Shown here in pieces: positions 8,068 through 17,147 of a DNA stretch of 64,000 nt. Source of the DNA: Marinobacter caseinilyticus (GTDB lineage: Bacteria; Pseudomonadota; Gammaproteobacteria; Pseudomonadales; Oleiphilaceae); NCBI RefSeq assembly GCF_011074955.1, contig NZ_WUQJ01000036.1:55259-119258 (forward strand), read 5' to 3'. Position 1 is the first letter of the stretch; each line of letters begins with the position of its first letter. Under the pieces are notes generated by a model, which was not told the DNA's origin, made no database searches, and saw only the letters and a list, made by a program, of their open reading frames with translations. Made by a program: the position numbers and the translations under genes.

Positions 8068-11000
8068 TCAGAACTTCGTGGCTGGTTCCGCCTTTATTGA
8101 ATTTAATGGCCGGGGTTTTGCGAGCCCGAAGCCCTGAGCGTAGTCCACGTTCATTTCACGCAACGCCTCAAGAATCTCCAAATCCTCAACGTATTCTGCA
8201 ATGGTTTTAATGCCCAGGAAGTGGCTTAACTCATTAATGGAACGCACCATGGCGTAATTGGAAAGATTATCGTTCAGGTCTTTCACGAACACACCGTCTA
8301 TTTTCAGAAAATCCACGGGCAGGCGCTGAAGATAGGCATAGGAAGCCAGACCTGTGCCAAAATCATCCAACGCGAACTGGCAACCTGTGCGTTTCATTTC
8401 CTGAAGGAAATCGGCGGCATAGTGCAGGTTGGCGACGGCGGCGGTTTCAGTAATTTCAAAGCACAGCTTGTTGGCCGGCACGCGGCCCCCGCGAACGGTG
8501 TCCTCCAGATAACTCAAGAAGGCGTCATCACTGAGCGACGCCCCGGACAAATTGATATTGAAACCGCCGACCGAGGCCACAATGTCCGGATTGGCCTGCA
8601 TCCAGTCAAACGCGTTGTCCAACACCCAGCGGTCGATCCGGGTACTGCGTCGAAATTGCTCTGCTGCCTCAATAAAGGCTTGTGGCGAGATGGTGTTGCC
8701 TTCGTTGTCCTGCAAACCCAAGAGTATCTCGTAGTAGGCCGGGCCCGTGTCACTTACCGGGACAATACGTTGAGCACGCAGTGACAGGGCGCCACTTTCG
8801 AGAACGCTGTCAATGCGCGATACCCAGGAAATTGCCTGCCGACTTTGCTGCTGGCCGACGCCCACCACTTCAACCCGATCTCCACCCGCCTTTTTGGCCG
8901 ATTTCAGCGCGAGGTTGCTTTGATTGAGCAGTTCTCCTGGCTCGGGCGAGGCGTCATCGAACGTATTGACGCTGACGCTCAACGAGCTGTAGAACTCCGC
9001 ATTTTGGTAGTGAAACTGTTGTTGCTTGAACTGGCGCCTGAGCCGTTCGGCAAAATCGAGCCCGTCTTCGTGCGCCATTGGCAGGATGGCCACAGCGAAC
9101 TCGTTGCCACTCAAACGCCCCAGCAGATACGACTCATCGCCTCGCGGTTGCAGATCCGCCAACATCGCACCCAGTTTTTGCAACATCGCGTCACCGGCAG
9201 CGGTTCCGTAACTTGCATTCACGATACTGAACTGGTCGATATCAAGGGCAATCAATGCCCCGTCGGCCTGATCCGGCTTGCTCTGCGAGACCATCCAGGC
9301 GAATTGCTTCTCGAACCCATGCCGCTGTAGGCATCCGGTGAGTGGGTCCTGGGTGGCTTTGATGGCCATTTCCCGATAGACATCCTGCACAATGTCGAAG
9401 AGGCTTTGGTCCACAAAAGGCACCTGGTTTTGATCAACCCGCTGAATGTCCCCTACTTCAAACCGCTTGATCAGGCCGGCCAGGTCGTACTCCACTTCGT
9501 GCATGCCTTGGCCGGTTAAAAAGACAAACCGATAGACATCCTCCCCGCCCCAGACCAGCCGCATGCGTTGAGCCTCGTCATCGCCATCACGGACAAGTAT
9601 CCAGTCTCCGACCTGGAGTTGATGGACGCGCTCGACCCATCGACTGTTTTCGGGGTGATAGGATTCTGGAGCAGCCGGCGCCTGCTCGCCCGGTGGGTAC
9701 GCTTCCACCCACTCTCGGTCGGGCCGGATTTCATCAACCAACTGGCCCTTCAGGTTTTTGACAACGTCGAGCCACCGAGACGAGTCGCCAAGGCCCGCCA
9801 ATTCACGCTCGACAAGCCGCAACAACGCCGAGCTTTCAAGCTCACGTTCGAATGCGATGTCTTCGTGACCCGCTTCCTGTCCCAGCCAGGCCTGAATCTG
9901 ATCCACCACCGCAAACCGTTCAGTGAACATCAGGCTATCGGCGCCTTCCTTGAGTATGGCCAGCACCAATAGCTGCTCCCAGCCGGCGTGGAGTAGCTCC
10001 AGCAGGACAACGGGCACGTTACGGCCTGACAATCTCACATCAAGACGATTTTTGACGGCTTGTCGTGTCTCTTTAAGACGCTGCTGGCCCTCAAGCGTTT
10101 TTGAAATACGTTCGGCGTTGCGCCCGAACGATTGATCCTGGCGTTCAATCAGGGTGACCAGGCGACGACCGACCTGCTGAAACAGGTCGTCATCCAGATG
10201 TTCCGCATCCAATAACTGCGTGACAATGTCTGAAACAGTGCGTTCCAGCACCTTGTTTGAGCTTCGGTCAGCCAGGCTCAAGCGCATCAGATTGTTGATT
10301 ATTTCACGGGCGGGATGATCTTCTTCGTCCAGGAATGCTGGCGTCTCCAACAACACTTGCAGCACCGGCACACGCAACTGGTTCAGGTGCTCACGAATGT
10401 TATCCGGCAGTTTGGTCTGGCTTGCCAGGGGTGCGAAAATTTTATCCACCAGCCCCGCTCGGTCCATCGCCTCCTGATTCATCGCAGCCTTCAGCGACCC
10501 GTTCTGTTCCGCCGCATTGGCGATAGCCGCCTGCAGGCTGGACGCCGGTTCACTTAGTACGCGGCGCAATTCGGCTTTCAGGGTGTGCAGTTGCCTGATG
10601 GCTTCGGACGGGGGCTGCGCATTGTGAGCGTCCGTTGATGTCGGATCGCGCTGCAACCCCACCAACCGAAGTACACTGCCGGAGGCCAGCCGTTTTCTAT
10701 CCGCCCGTTCAGGCTCAGCCGGGCGAACCTCTGCGGCGCCGGTTTCGAGAACCGGGTCTGGCGATTCTTCACAGGACAGTTCACGAGAAGCTTTGGCTTT
10801 GACCGGCGCCTGCGTAACAGACGGCCAGTTCAGGGGCAAATTCTCCATGCCCAGAACCCGCAACCCCGCATCGGAGAGTCGCTGCAGCAGCGCCTCAATG
10901 GAGCGCAACCAATGATCGTACAGGGACGATTCAAACGCCTCATAAAGCGCGGGCCGGGTCAGGGCGCCGAAACCGGAATCGAAAATGGCCGACTGGAGAC

Positions 11001-11811
11001 TATGACAGAGCTCGGTCGGCCCCAGCGGGTTGGTACGATTCGTCAGATCCCTCTGGGTTATCTGCGACAGGGCCTGATTTAATTTGAACAGCACGTTTTT
11101 GTTGCGATCGCCCACCGATTTTGCCACTGCCTGAAGCGTCAACCAATCCTCGAAGACCCCTTTATCAAGCACACCGAGCCCGCCTTGCGCCCCGCTGATG
11201 GCTTCGTTGTTTTCCAATTCGGCAATGGACAGGTTTAATCGGTGGTTGAACATTTTGGACAGCGACGTGCGTTGTCGCACCAAAAGTTGCTTGCCGTCGT
11301 TCAACTGATGGATCTCCGCCAACAGGGTGGCGCTGCCAAGACGCTGTTCAATGCTATGCAAGCCGTACTCACTGAAGGTTTCCAGCAGCGCCTGAACCAG
11401 TGACTGGGAGTGCTGACGTACAAGGCGCCAGAGCTGTTGGCGACGATTTTTATGCGTGACCGCAGCCTTGCCGTCATAGGATCCGGTTGTGATAAGTAAT
11501 CGCAGCAGATCCGGGTTGGGTTCAAGAAACTCCAGGCCCAGATTACTGCCATCGATGCGTCTGACTGTTGCCATCACGCGATGATGCTGCTCCAGTCCGG
11601 ACCGTTTGATGAACAGATGGACTTCAACCACGGCATCCTTTTGTGCCTGAAGAAATTCAGCAAGTGCCAGTGAGGTGACCTGTTCCAGCCACATACCGGA
11701 TTCACAAATGTTGCCCAGCGCTCCCGCAACCGGATTGAGACCGCGAGCTACCACGAGCACACCATGATGAAGGCTATGGCGACGATACTGCCGACGCTCC
11801 CTTGAAGTCAT
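8068..11811 (-). CDS. PilZ-DUF1631-GGDEF-EAL cyclic-di-GMP protein
   Basis: A 1247-residue cytoplasmic protein; the ATG at 11811 is preceded by an ideal GGAGG. Order of parts: an N-terminal PilZ-like segment (RRQYRRHSLHHGVLV, then NICESGMWLE), a long helical DUF1631-type region to about residue 740, a degenerate GGDEF domain (RLSGNEFAV instead of GGDEF) and a C-terminal EAL domain. The EAL domain keeps E in EILLGL, N in NINLSG, ET in FEITET, DDFGTG, LKID and E in TIAEYVE, so phosphodiesterase activity is plausible. The cyclase domain is probably inactive and may act as a regulatory GTP- or dimerisation module. It likely couples c-di-GMP level to surface or motility functions; the exact target is unknown. 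Confidence 0.88.
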   Translation of the reverse strand: MTSRERRQYRRHSLHHGVLVVARGLNPVAGALGNICESGMWLEQVTSLALAEFLQAQKDAVVEVHLFIKRSGLEQHHRVMATVRRIDGSNLGLEFLEPNPDLLRLLITTGSYDGKAAVTHKNRRQQLWRLVRQHSQSLVQALLETFSEYGLHSIEQRLGSATLLAEIHQLNDGKQLLVRQRTSLSKMFNHRLNLSIAELENNEAISGAQGGLGVLDKGVFEDWLTLQAVAKSVGDRNKNVLFKLNQALSQITQRDLTNRTNPLGPTELCHSLQSAIFDSGFGALTRPALYEAFESSLYDHWLRSIEALLQRLSDAGLRVLGMENLPLNWPSVTQAPVKAKASRELSCEESPDPVLETGAAEVRPAEPERADRKRLASGSVLRLVGLQRDPTSTDAHNAQPPSEAIRQLHTLKAELRRVLSEPASSLQAAIANAAEQNGSLKAAMNQEAMDRAGLVDKIFAPLASQTKLPDNIREHLNQLRVPVLQVLLETPAFLDEEDHPAREIINNLMRLSLADRSSNKVLERTVSDIVTQLLDAEHLDDDLFQQVGRRLVTLIERQDQSFGRNAERISKTLEGQQRLKETRQAVKNRLDVRLSGRNVPVVLLELLHAGWEQLLVLAILKEGADSLMFTERFAVVDQIQAWLGQEAGHEDIAFERELESSALLRLVERELAGLGDSSRWLDVVKNLKGQLVDEIRPDREWVEAYPPGEQAPAAPESYHPENSRWVERVHQLQVGDWILVRDGDDEAQRMRLVWGGEDVYRFVFLTGQGMHEVEYDLAGLIKRFEVGDIQRVDQNQVPFVDQSLFDIVQDVYREMAIKATQDPLTGCLQRHGFEKQFAWMVSQSKPDQADGALIALDIDQFSIVNASYGTAAGDAMLQKLGAMLADLQPRGDESYLLGRLSGNEFAVAILPMAHEDGLDFAERLRRQFKQQQFHYQNAEFYSSLSVSVNTFDDASPEPGELLNQSNLALKSAKKAGGDRVEVVGVGQQQSRQAISWVSRIDSVLESGALSLRAQRIVPVSDTGPAYYEILLGLQDNEGNTISPQAFIEAAEQFRRSTRIDRWVLDNAFDWMQANPDIVASVGGFNINLSGASLSDDAFLSYLEDTVRGGRVPANKLCFEITETAAVANLHYAADFLQEMKRTGCQFALDDFGTGLASYAYLQRLPVDFLKIDGVFVKDLNDNLSNYAMVRSINELSHFLGIKTIAEYVEDLEILEALREMNVDYAQGFGLAKPRPLNSIKAEPATKF

Positions 11812-11880
11812 CAATCCTCCTGACTGTAATAACCCCACCGCCTTGTGTTAGGGCGTGGCGGGCCTGAATGCATGGCCCGA

Positions 11881-12948
11881 TTATCGATCCGTCAATTTGA
11901 TCTCTATACGCCGATTTCGTTGTAATGCCTGTTCACTGTTCCCGGTTGCAACCGGGAAAAACTCGCCAAAGCCAGCGGCTGCCATGCGCTCTTCCGGCAC
12001 GCCCTGATCGGCCAGATAACGGACCACGGCCACTGCCCGCGCGGTCGAAAGCTCCCAGTTGGAAGGGAAAGCCGCGGTGTTGATGGGCACCCGGTCAGTG
12101 TGACCGTCGATACGAAGAATCCAGTCGATGTCCTTGGGAATGGTCGCGGCAACATCCAGCAAGACCTCGGCAAGCTTATCGAGCTCGGCCCGTCCGGGCT
12201 CGCCCAGGCGAGCCGAGCCGGATGCAAACAGTAATTCGGACGGGAGCAGGAACCGGTCACCGACAATGCGGATATTTTCATTCGCCTTCAGGATCTCTCG
12301 CAGCCGACCGAAAAATTCCGATTGGTAGCGTTCCAGTTGATTCACCCGTTCCGCCAGCAAGGTATTGAGACGCTGCCCCAGTTTCTCCAGCTCGGACTCC
12401 TTGGTTGCCGTCAATCCTTTTTGTAGACGCAGCGCGGCCGTGATTTCATTGAGCTGCGCCTGCAAGGCCGCCACCTGATTGGATAATCGTGTGATCAAGG
12501 CGACCTGGGAGGCCGACAGTGCCTCTTCATTTGCCAGCGCCTGTTCCCCTTCCTTGACCACCGCCACCAGATCGTCAATTTTCAACGCCTGCGATGCGAG
12601 CTGCTCCTGGGAGCGTTCCACCTCCGCCTGCTCCTGCGCCAAAGTCTCCTGTAACCGTTGGCTTAACGCGAGGCTGGCGCTGTAATCGTTCTGCACCACC
12701 ATCATTTGCTCTTCGAGTGCGTCGTTTTTTTTCCGCTCCAATCCCAGCAACCTCGAAATATCGGCCAACCGGTTGTTTAACTTTGCCAATTCCGAATTTC
12801 GATCCGACAACGTCTGGGAGAGATACAGCTGGCTGACGACGTACACCAGCAACATAAATATAACCAGCATCAGCAACGCCGACAGGGCATCCACATATCC
12901 CGGCCAAACATTGATCGTGCTTCTGGTGCGGCGTTTAGACCCTAGCAT
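11881..12948 (-). CDS. MotB-like inner-membrane protein with OmpA peptidoglycan-binding domain
   Basis: A 355-residue protein with one N-terminal membrane helix (about residues 20-42) that carries an aspartate in VDALSALLMLVIF, the position of the proton-conducting Asp of MotB. A long coiled coil follows (about 45-200), then an OmpA-like domain ending in LQRNRRIEIKLTDR, which binds peptidoglycan. It lies 33 bases after the MotA/TolQ-like gene, so the two form an energised stator-type pair. It has no flagellar neighbours. Zorya ZorB is a related architecture, but the ZorC/ZorD partners are absent. The function powered by the pair is unknown. Confidence 0.86.
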   Translation of the reverse strand: MLGSKRRTRSTINVWPGYVDALSALLMLVIFMLLVYVVSQLYLSQTLSDRNSELAKLNNRLADISRLLGLERKKNDALEEQMMVVQNDYSASLALSQRLQETLAQEQAEVERSQEQLASQALKIDDLVAVVKEGEQALANEEALSASQVALITRLSNQVAALQAQLNEITAALRLQKGLTATKESELEKLGQRLNTLLAERVNQLERYQSEFFGRLREILKANENIRIVGDRFLLPSELLFASGSARLGEPGRAELDKLAEVLLDVAATIPKDIDWILRIDGHTDRVPINTAAFPSNWELSTARAVAVVRYLADQGVPEERMAAAGFGEFFPVATGNSEQALQRNRRIEIKLTDR

Positions 12949-12981
12949 GGAAGCAGACTCCGAGGATTACCGGGCATCGCA

Positions 12982-13785
12982 TCACTCCTTGCCCGCCAGT
13001 TTGTCCCGCAAGCGCTGGTTCTCATCTTCCAGCTGTTCTATGTTCTGCCGGGCCAGTTCACTGGCAGCAACGCCGCCACCAACGGTGTCCACAAGATTGG
13101 TGACCCCGGTCAGCCATTCTTCGAGACCATCGTAAAAGCGGTTCTGGGCATGCCCGGCCTGAATGTCCAGAAAACCCAGAATCAGAGACCCACCAAGCCC
13201 CAGCAGTGATGAGCTAAAGGCGGTGCCCATCCCCTCCAGCGGCGTCAACAAGCCGGTCTGAAGCGCGGCAAAAACCTCGCCGAAATCGCTCTGATCCATA
13301 TTAAGGTTCACAATGACCGCACCAACTGCATTAATCGTCCCCAAGAGGCCCCAAAACGTCCCCAGCAGACCCAGGAAAACCAGCAAGCTGATGAAGTAGC
13401 GGGTTATTTCCCGCTGCTCGTCCATTCGAGTGTGGATCCCGTCCAGCACCGTTCTGAGCGACAGCGTTGACAGCGAAAACTGATCACGCTTGTAGTCGTC
13501 TCCCAACTGCCTCGCCAGCGGCTTCAGCAACCGTGGTTCTTGCAGCACGGACAACCCGGCGTGGCCGGTTCTGAACTGGGAAATCCAGCGTAATTCGGGA
13601 AACAGGACGATGACCTGCCGATACGTTAGCCCAATCCCAATGAACAGGACGCACACGATCAGCAAGTTAAAGACCCAGTTCGCCATAAAGGCGGTCTGCA
13701 AAGGCGCGTAGATCAAAGCACAAACGGTCAGCACCACCAGCAGAAAAACCGTCATCCAAAACAAAGTGTGTTTGGGGTTACTCAT
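12982..13785 (-). CDS. MotA/TolQ/ExbB proton-channel family protein
   Basis: A 267-residue membrane protein with helices near residues 8-28 and 38-58 and two more in the second half (ITRYFISLLVFLGLLGTFWGLLGTINAV and EGMGTAFSSSLLGLGGSLILGFLD), the arrangement of MotA/TolQ/ExbB channels. LLGTFWGLLGT is the conserved family signature. The start at 13785 (MSNPKH) is preferred; a TTG four codons upstream is possible. The downstream gene supplies the MotB-like partner. No flagellar, Tol or TonB genes are nearby, so this is an orphan pair using the proton or sodium gradient for an unidentified envelope task. Confidence 0.88.
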   Translation of the reverse strand: MSNPKHTLFWMTVFLLVVLTVCALIYAPLQTAFMANWVFNLLIVCVLFIGIGLTYRQVIVLFPELRWISQFRTGHAGLSVLQEPRLLKPLARQLGDDYKRDQFSLSTLSLRTVLDGIHTRMDEQREITRYFISLLVFLGLLGTFWGLLGTINAVGAVIVNLNMDQSDFGEVFAALQTGLLTPLEGMGTAFSSSLLGLGGSLILGFLDIQAGHAQNRFYDGLEEWLTGVTNLVDTVGGGVAASELARQNIEQLEDENQRLRDKLAGKE

Positions 13786-14068
13786 TGCCACCACCAACGT
13801 TGAGTTTGAAAGCTAGCTAAACCTTAGCACATGGTCCGAGGCGTTGTGGCGGTGGACAGCAACCGGCTTACCAAAAACTAAAAACCGGTCACTGCAGGAA
13901 CCGTTACGCATAAGCAATTCATCGAGCGACAGCGGCGTAAACCCGAACCAACATCATTGAAAACCCAGAATTTGCCACCAACTAGTGTTCTGTCTGCCTA
14001 TGACTGTACCTCTGAAATACGGTCAACCAACTGGCACCCATTCAACGATCAATACCCGGGAAAAACAC

Positions 14069-14686
14069 ATGCGAACTCTTCAGCTTCAGCCCCCCACACG
14101 GACGCTATGGCAACTGACGTCGATCATGCTACTGGCATTGGTGTTATCCGGGTGCGGCATCAATAACATTCCGACCTATGACGAGAAGGTCAAAGCCGCC
14201 TGGTCGCAGGTTGAAAATCAGTATCAGCGGCGCGCCGATCTCGTACCCAATCTGGTGGAAACCGTCAAAGGCTTTGCCGCTCAGGAAAAAGACACCCTGA
14301 CGGCGGTTATCGAGGCCCGATCCAAAGCAACGTCCATTCAAGTGGACGAGAGCATTCTGAACAACCCGCAAAAACTGAAACAGTTCCAGCAAGCCCAGGG
14401 CGAATTGAGCAGCGCCCTGAGTCGGTTAATGGCGGTATCCGAGCGCTATCCTGACTTAAAATCCAACCAGAACTTCCTGGCCCTGCAGTCTCAACTGGAA
14501 GGCACTGAAAACCGTATCGCCGTTGCTCGCCGCGACTTTATTCAGGCAGTGGAACTTTACAACACCGAAATCCGGACCTTTCCCGGTCGCATCTGGCACA
14601 GCATGCTCTACAGCGACATGCCGCTGCGAGAAAACTTTGAAGCCACCACTGACAATGCTGAGGAAGCACCGAAGGTGGAATTCTGA
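14069..14686 (+). CDS. lemA: LemA family lipoprotein
   Basis: A 205-residue protein; the ATG at 14069 is chosen because it starts a clean lipoprotein signal with lipobox LSGC (Cys29) and has GGGA upstream. The mature part begins with the LemA signature YDEKVKAAWSQVENQYQRRADLVPNLVETVKGFA and is a long helical hairpin. It overlaps by one base the start of the TPM-domain gene (TGATG). LemA is usually found with TPM-domain proteins, as here; its molecular role is poorly defined, probably an envelope-associated scaffold. Confidence 0.93.
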   Translation: MRTLQLQPPTRTLWQLTSIMLLALVLSGCGINNIPTYDEKVKAAWSQVENQYQRRADLVPNLVETVKGFAAQEKDTLTAVIEARSKATSIQVDESILNNPQKLKQFQQAQGELSSALSRLMAVSERYPDLKSNQNFLALQSQLEGTENRIAVARRDFIQAVELYNTEIRTFPGRIWHSMLYSDMPLRENFEATTDNAEEAPKVEF

Positions 14687-15441
14687 TGGGTTCTAACGTG
14701 CGACACAGTGTGCTGTTGGCCTGGGTTCTGACGATATTTTCAGCCTCTGCAGCGCTGGCGCAATCGGCGCCGGAATTCCCAGATCTGACCGGACGGGTGG
14801 TGGATCAGGCCGATATGCTGGACAGCCAAACCGAGCAGGCATTGAGCCAGATGCTTGAGGCCCACGAGCAAGCCACCACCGAGCAGGTGGTCGTTGTTAC
14901 CCTGCCCGACCTTCAGGGCAAGGCCATCGAGGATTACGGTTACCAGCTGGGACGGCACTGGGGCATTGGTCAAAAAGGCGAGGACAACGGTGCCTTGCTG
15001 ATTGTGGCCAAGCAGGAGCGCCAAGTCAGAATCGAGGTCGGCTACGGTCTGGAGGGTCGGTTAACCGACGCCACCTCCGCTACAATCATCAACCAGATCA
15101 TTACTCCGGCTTTTCGTCAGGGCAGTTTTAGCAATGGCATCGTCAACGGCACTGCGGCGATGATCCAGGTTCTGGGTGGCAAGCCACTCGCACAACCCAC
15201 CCAATCGGTCACTGATCAAAGCCGGGAAAAACCCAGTCTGGCCAGAGCAGCACTGTTTTTCATTATCATGATGGCGGTCATTTTCTTCGTCGGCGGCGGA
15301 CGGGGCCGTGGCGGACGCAGCCGCGGGGGCGCCGCATTACTTGGCGGCGCCTTACTGGGTGCCAGCCTGGGCGGCCGCAGTGGTGGCTTTGGCGGCGGAG
15401 GCGGTGGCTTCGGCGGGGGCGGCGCCTCTGGTGGCTGGTAG
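14686..15441 (+). CDS. TPM domain protein (YgcG family), membrane-anchored
   Basis: A 251-residue protein with an N-terminal signal peptide cleaved near ALAQ, a periplasmic TPM domain (VVDQADMLDSQTEQALSQML to about residue 165, with VRIEVGYGLEGRLTD), one membrane helix (FFIIMMAVIFFVGGG) and a C-terminal tail that is almost only glycine, ending GGFGGGGASGGW. This is the standard YgcG layout. The glycine tail lies on the cytoplasmic side or at the membrane. It is translationally coupled to lemA. TPM domains have been linked to photosystem repair in plants and to membrane-protein quality control, but the bacterial function is not settled. Confidence 0.92.
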   Translation: MGSNVRHSVLLAWVLTIFSASAALAQSAPEFPDLTGRVVDQADMLDSQTEQALSQMLEAHEQATTEQVVVVTLPDLQGKAIEDYGYQLGRHWGIGQKGEDNGALLIVAKQERQVRIEVGYGLEGRLTDATSATIINQIITPAFRQGSFSNGIVNGTAAMIQVLGGKPLAQPTQSVTDQSREKPSLARAALFFIIMMAVIFFVGGGRGRGGRSRGGAALLGGALLGASLGGRSGGFGGGGGGFGGGGASGGW

Positions 15442-15491
15442 GAACTCGCCCACCAGAATTACCCCAGCCATGTGGCTCAATTCACCAGTCA

Positions 15492-16130
15492 ATGAATAAG
15501 CGAACAGCATCCATGACATTATTGAACAGAGATGAACAGGATCAGGTGGCGGCCGCCATCAACGCAGTAGAACGGGAAACCGACGCTGAACTGGTGACGG
15601 TTCTGGCGCCCCAGGCTGACAACTACGCCTACATACCACTGGTGTGGGCGGGCGTGCTCGCGCTGCTGGTGCCGGGCATACTTAACTACTTTTTTGGCTG
15701 GTTCAACGCCGACAGCTTAATGCTGCTGCAGTGGACCACCTTTGTTGTGCTTAGCCTGGCCGGTCGGCTGCCCCAGCTTAATACGCGCCTGATTCCGCGA
15801 GCGGTTCGCTATTGGCGCGCCTCCAACCTGGCCCGCCGGCAGTTTCTCGAACAGAACCTCCACCACACGAAAGACGGCACCGGGATACTGATCTTTGTGT
15901 CGGAGGCCGAGCGCTATGTTGAAATTCTGGCGGACGAGGGCATTTCAAGCCGAATCGATGATGCGGTGTGGCAGGAGATTGTTGAATCCTTTACCCGGCG
16001 GGTGAAGCAGGGTGAGACGCTTCAGGGCTTTCTGGACTGCATTGACCAGTGCGGGACGCATCTGAAAAACCATGTTCCAGCCACCCACGAACGTAACGAG
16101 CTACCGAATCATCTGGTAGTGTTGCCTTGA
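15492..16130 (+). CDS. Second TPM domain protein, membrane-embedded
   Basis: A 212-residue protein with a TPM domain split by two membrane segments (YIPLVWAGVLALLVPGILNYFFG and LLQWTTFVVLSLAG); the C-terminal half GTGILIFVSEAERYVEILADEGISSRIDD is the typical TPM core. The start is at 15492, with 15513 (MTLLN) as alternative. It completes a lemA-TPM-TPM cluster with only 50 bases between the last two genes. Unlike its neighbour it lacks a signal peptide and a glycine tail. Together they probably form one envelope-associated module. Confidence 0.88.
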   Translation: MNKRTASMTLLNRDEQDQVAAAINAVERETDAELVTVLAPQADNYAYIPLVWAGVLALLVPGILNYFFGWFNADSLMLLQWTTFVVLSLAGRLPQLNTRLIPRAVRYWRASNLARRQFLEQNLHHTKDGTGILIFVSEAERYVEILADEGISSRIDDAVWQEIVESFTRRVKQGETLQGFLDCIDQCGTHLKNHVPATHERNELPNHLVVLP

Positions 16131-16143
16131 TTCCCACTCAGCA

Positions 16144-16698
16144 TCACGTCAGATGTTGTTCGATTTCAAAGACGTGAGGGTCATCGTCCCCGAGCTCCCG
16201 CAGTGCGTCTGCCAGTTTTAGCAGGTATTCGTCGTTGCGGCCGCTGGGCCCCGAGGCCCCGGCGATCTGACGGGCGATGACCGCTTCGTCAGCGGGGCCG
16301 AGATACGCTTCGTTGTCGTCGGTGGCAATGTAAACCAGCCCCTCCTCCGATGAGCCGTCGTCGAACACCATGGGCGTTGCAAAGCGCAAATAGCCGTTCT
16401 TTTCGCGCACATCCAAATGCGAAAACACCTCCGGCGATATCCGGTAAGCAATGCCGCGACAGCTCGCATGGGCCTGCTTCACCAGGGTAACCACCCGCCC
16501 GGGTGATTCAGGGGTTCCGCGATGGTCGTGAGAGCCCTGCCAAAACCGACGGGTCCAGCCATGTATCCGCGCCGCACGCTGCTCCAGAAAAGGAAAGTCC
16601 ACCTTATAGATCAGGGATCCATAACCGAACAGCCAAACCGATTCCACGTCATCAAATCGGAACCGGCTACGATTGAGCTCAATGGTATTAGTCGACAT
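16144..16698 (-). CDS. ChaC-like gamma-glutamylcyclotransferase
   Basis: A 184-residue protein with the ChaC/GGCT signature VWLFGYGSLIYK near residues 21-32, the glycine-rich loop that binds the gamma-glutamyl group, and a glutamate in LDVREKNGY that matches the catalytic acid. ChaC enzymes release 5-oxoproline and Cys-Gly from glutathione. It is convergent with the TPM gene, only 13 bases away, and stands alone as a transcription unit. A MITE-like repeat begins 21 bases before its start codon, so its promoter may be affected by or lie inside that element. Confidence 0.9.
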   Translation of the reverse strand: MSTNTIELNRSRFRFDDVESVWLFGYGSLIYKVDFPFLEQRAARIHGWTRRFWQGSHDHRGTPESPGRVVTLVKQAHASCRGIAYRISPEVFSHLDVREKNGYLRFATPMVFDDGSSEEGLVYIATDDNEAYLGPADEAVIARQIAGASGPSGRNDEYLLKLADALRELGDDDPHVFEIEQHLT

Positions 16699-16719
16699 GA
16701 GTCACCCTCAAATGCCTAA

Positions 16720-16917
16720 GGAACCTCTGAACAAGTCTATTGACGATTCAGCACGCCTTGAGAGCCTTCCTGGCAAGGCTTGCCCGAAGGGGTTGTCCTG
16801 ACAACCGGACTCTGCGTGCCGCCTTCTTGAAAAGCTACCAGCTTTCCTGCGAAGCCACGCTTTGATCCCGGCTGCCAGGGACAGCCAGAATTGCCTATAG
16901 ACTTATTCATAGGTTCC
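16720..16917. mobile_element. MITE-like element with 21-bp terminal inverted repeats
   Basis: The 448-base gap between the ChaC gene and the SDR gene contains two inverted 21-mers: 16720-16740, beginning GGAACCTCTGAAC, and the complement of 16897-16917, beginning GGAACCTATGAAT. They differ at only two positions. They bound a 198-base segment with no credible gene. The end sequence is reminiscent of IS5-type ends. No clear target duplication was found (CTAA on the left, CTGG on the right). The open frame at 16737-17027 on the minus strand is a by-product of the repeat. Confidence 0.55.
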
Positions 16918-17147
16918 CTGGCCCGCGGCTTGTACAGCCGCCGGAACGTCAGCATAACACGGTACTCTAAAACAGTCGGGATGGGGGCTGGAAGTGACGG
17001 CCGCAAAAAACAACGACACGGCCTCAATCGGCCGCCCCTTTAACCCTGTAAGTCCACTCACTGCTGCCTGATACGACAGCGTTTATGCAACAGCACCTGG
17101 ACACAAAACAGCGTTTGATGACGACCTCAACCTGCGAACACCACCGG

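Noticed and set aside
11881..13785. Zorya defence system (ZorA/ZorB-like pair)
   Set aside because: The MotA-like protein has only about 267 residues without the long ZorA tail, and no ZorC, ZorD or ZorE gene is nearby. A generic orphan stator-type pair is the safer call.
16737..17027. 96-codon minus-strand frame in the MITE-like element
   Set aside because: It runs through the inverted-repeat element; the peptide (rich in Gly, Pro, Arg) has no start signal and resembles translated repeat DNA.
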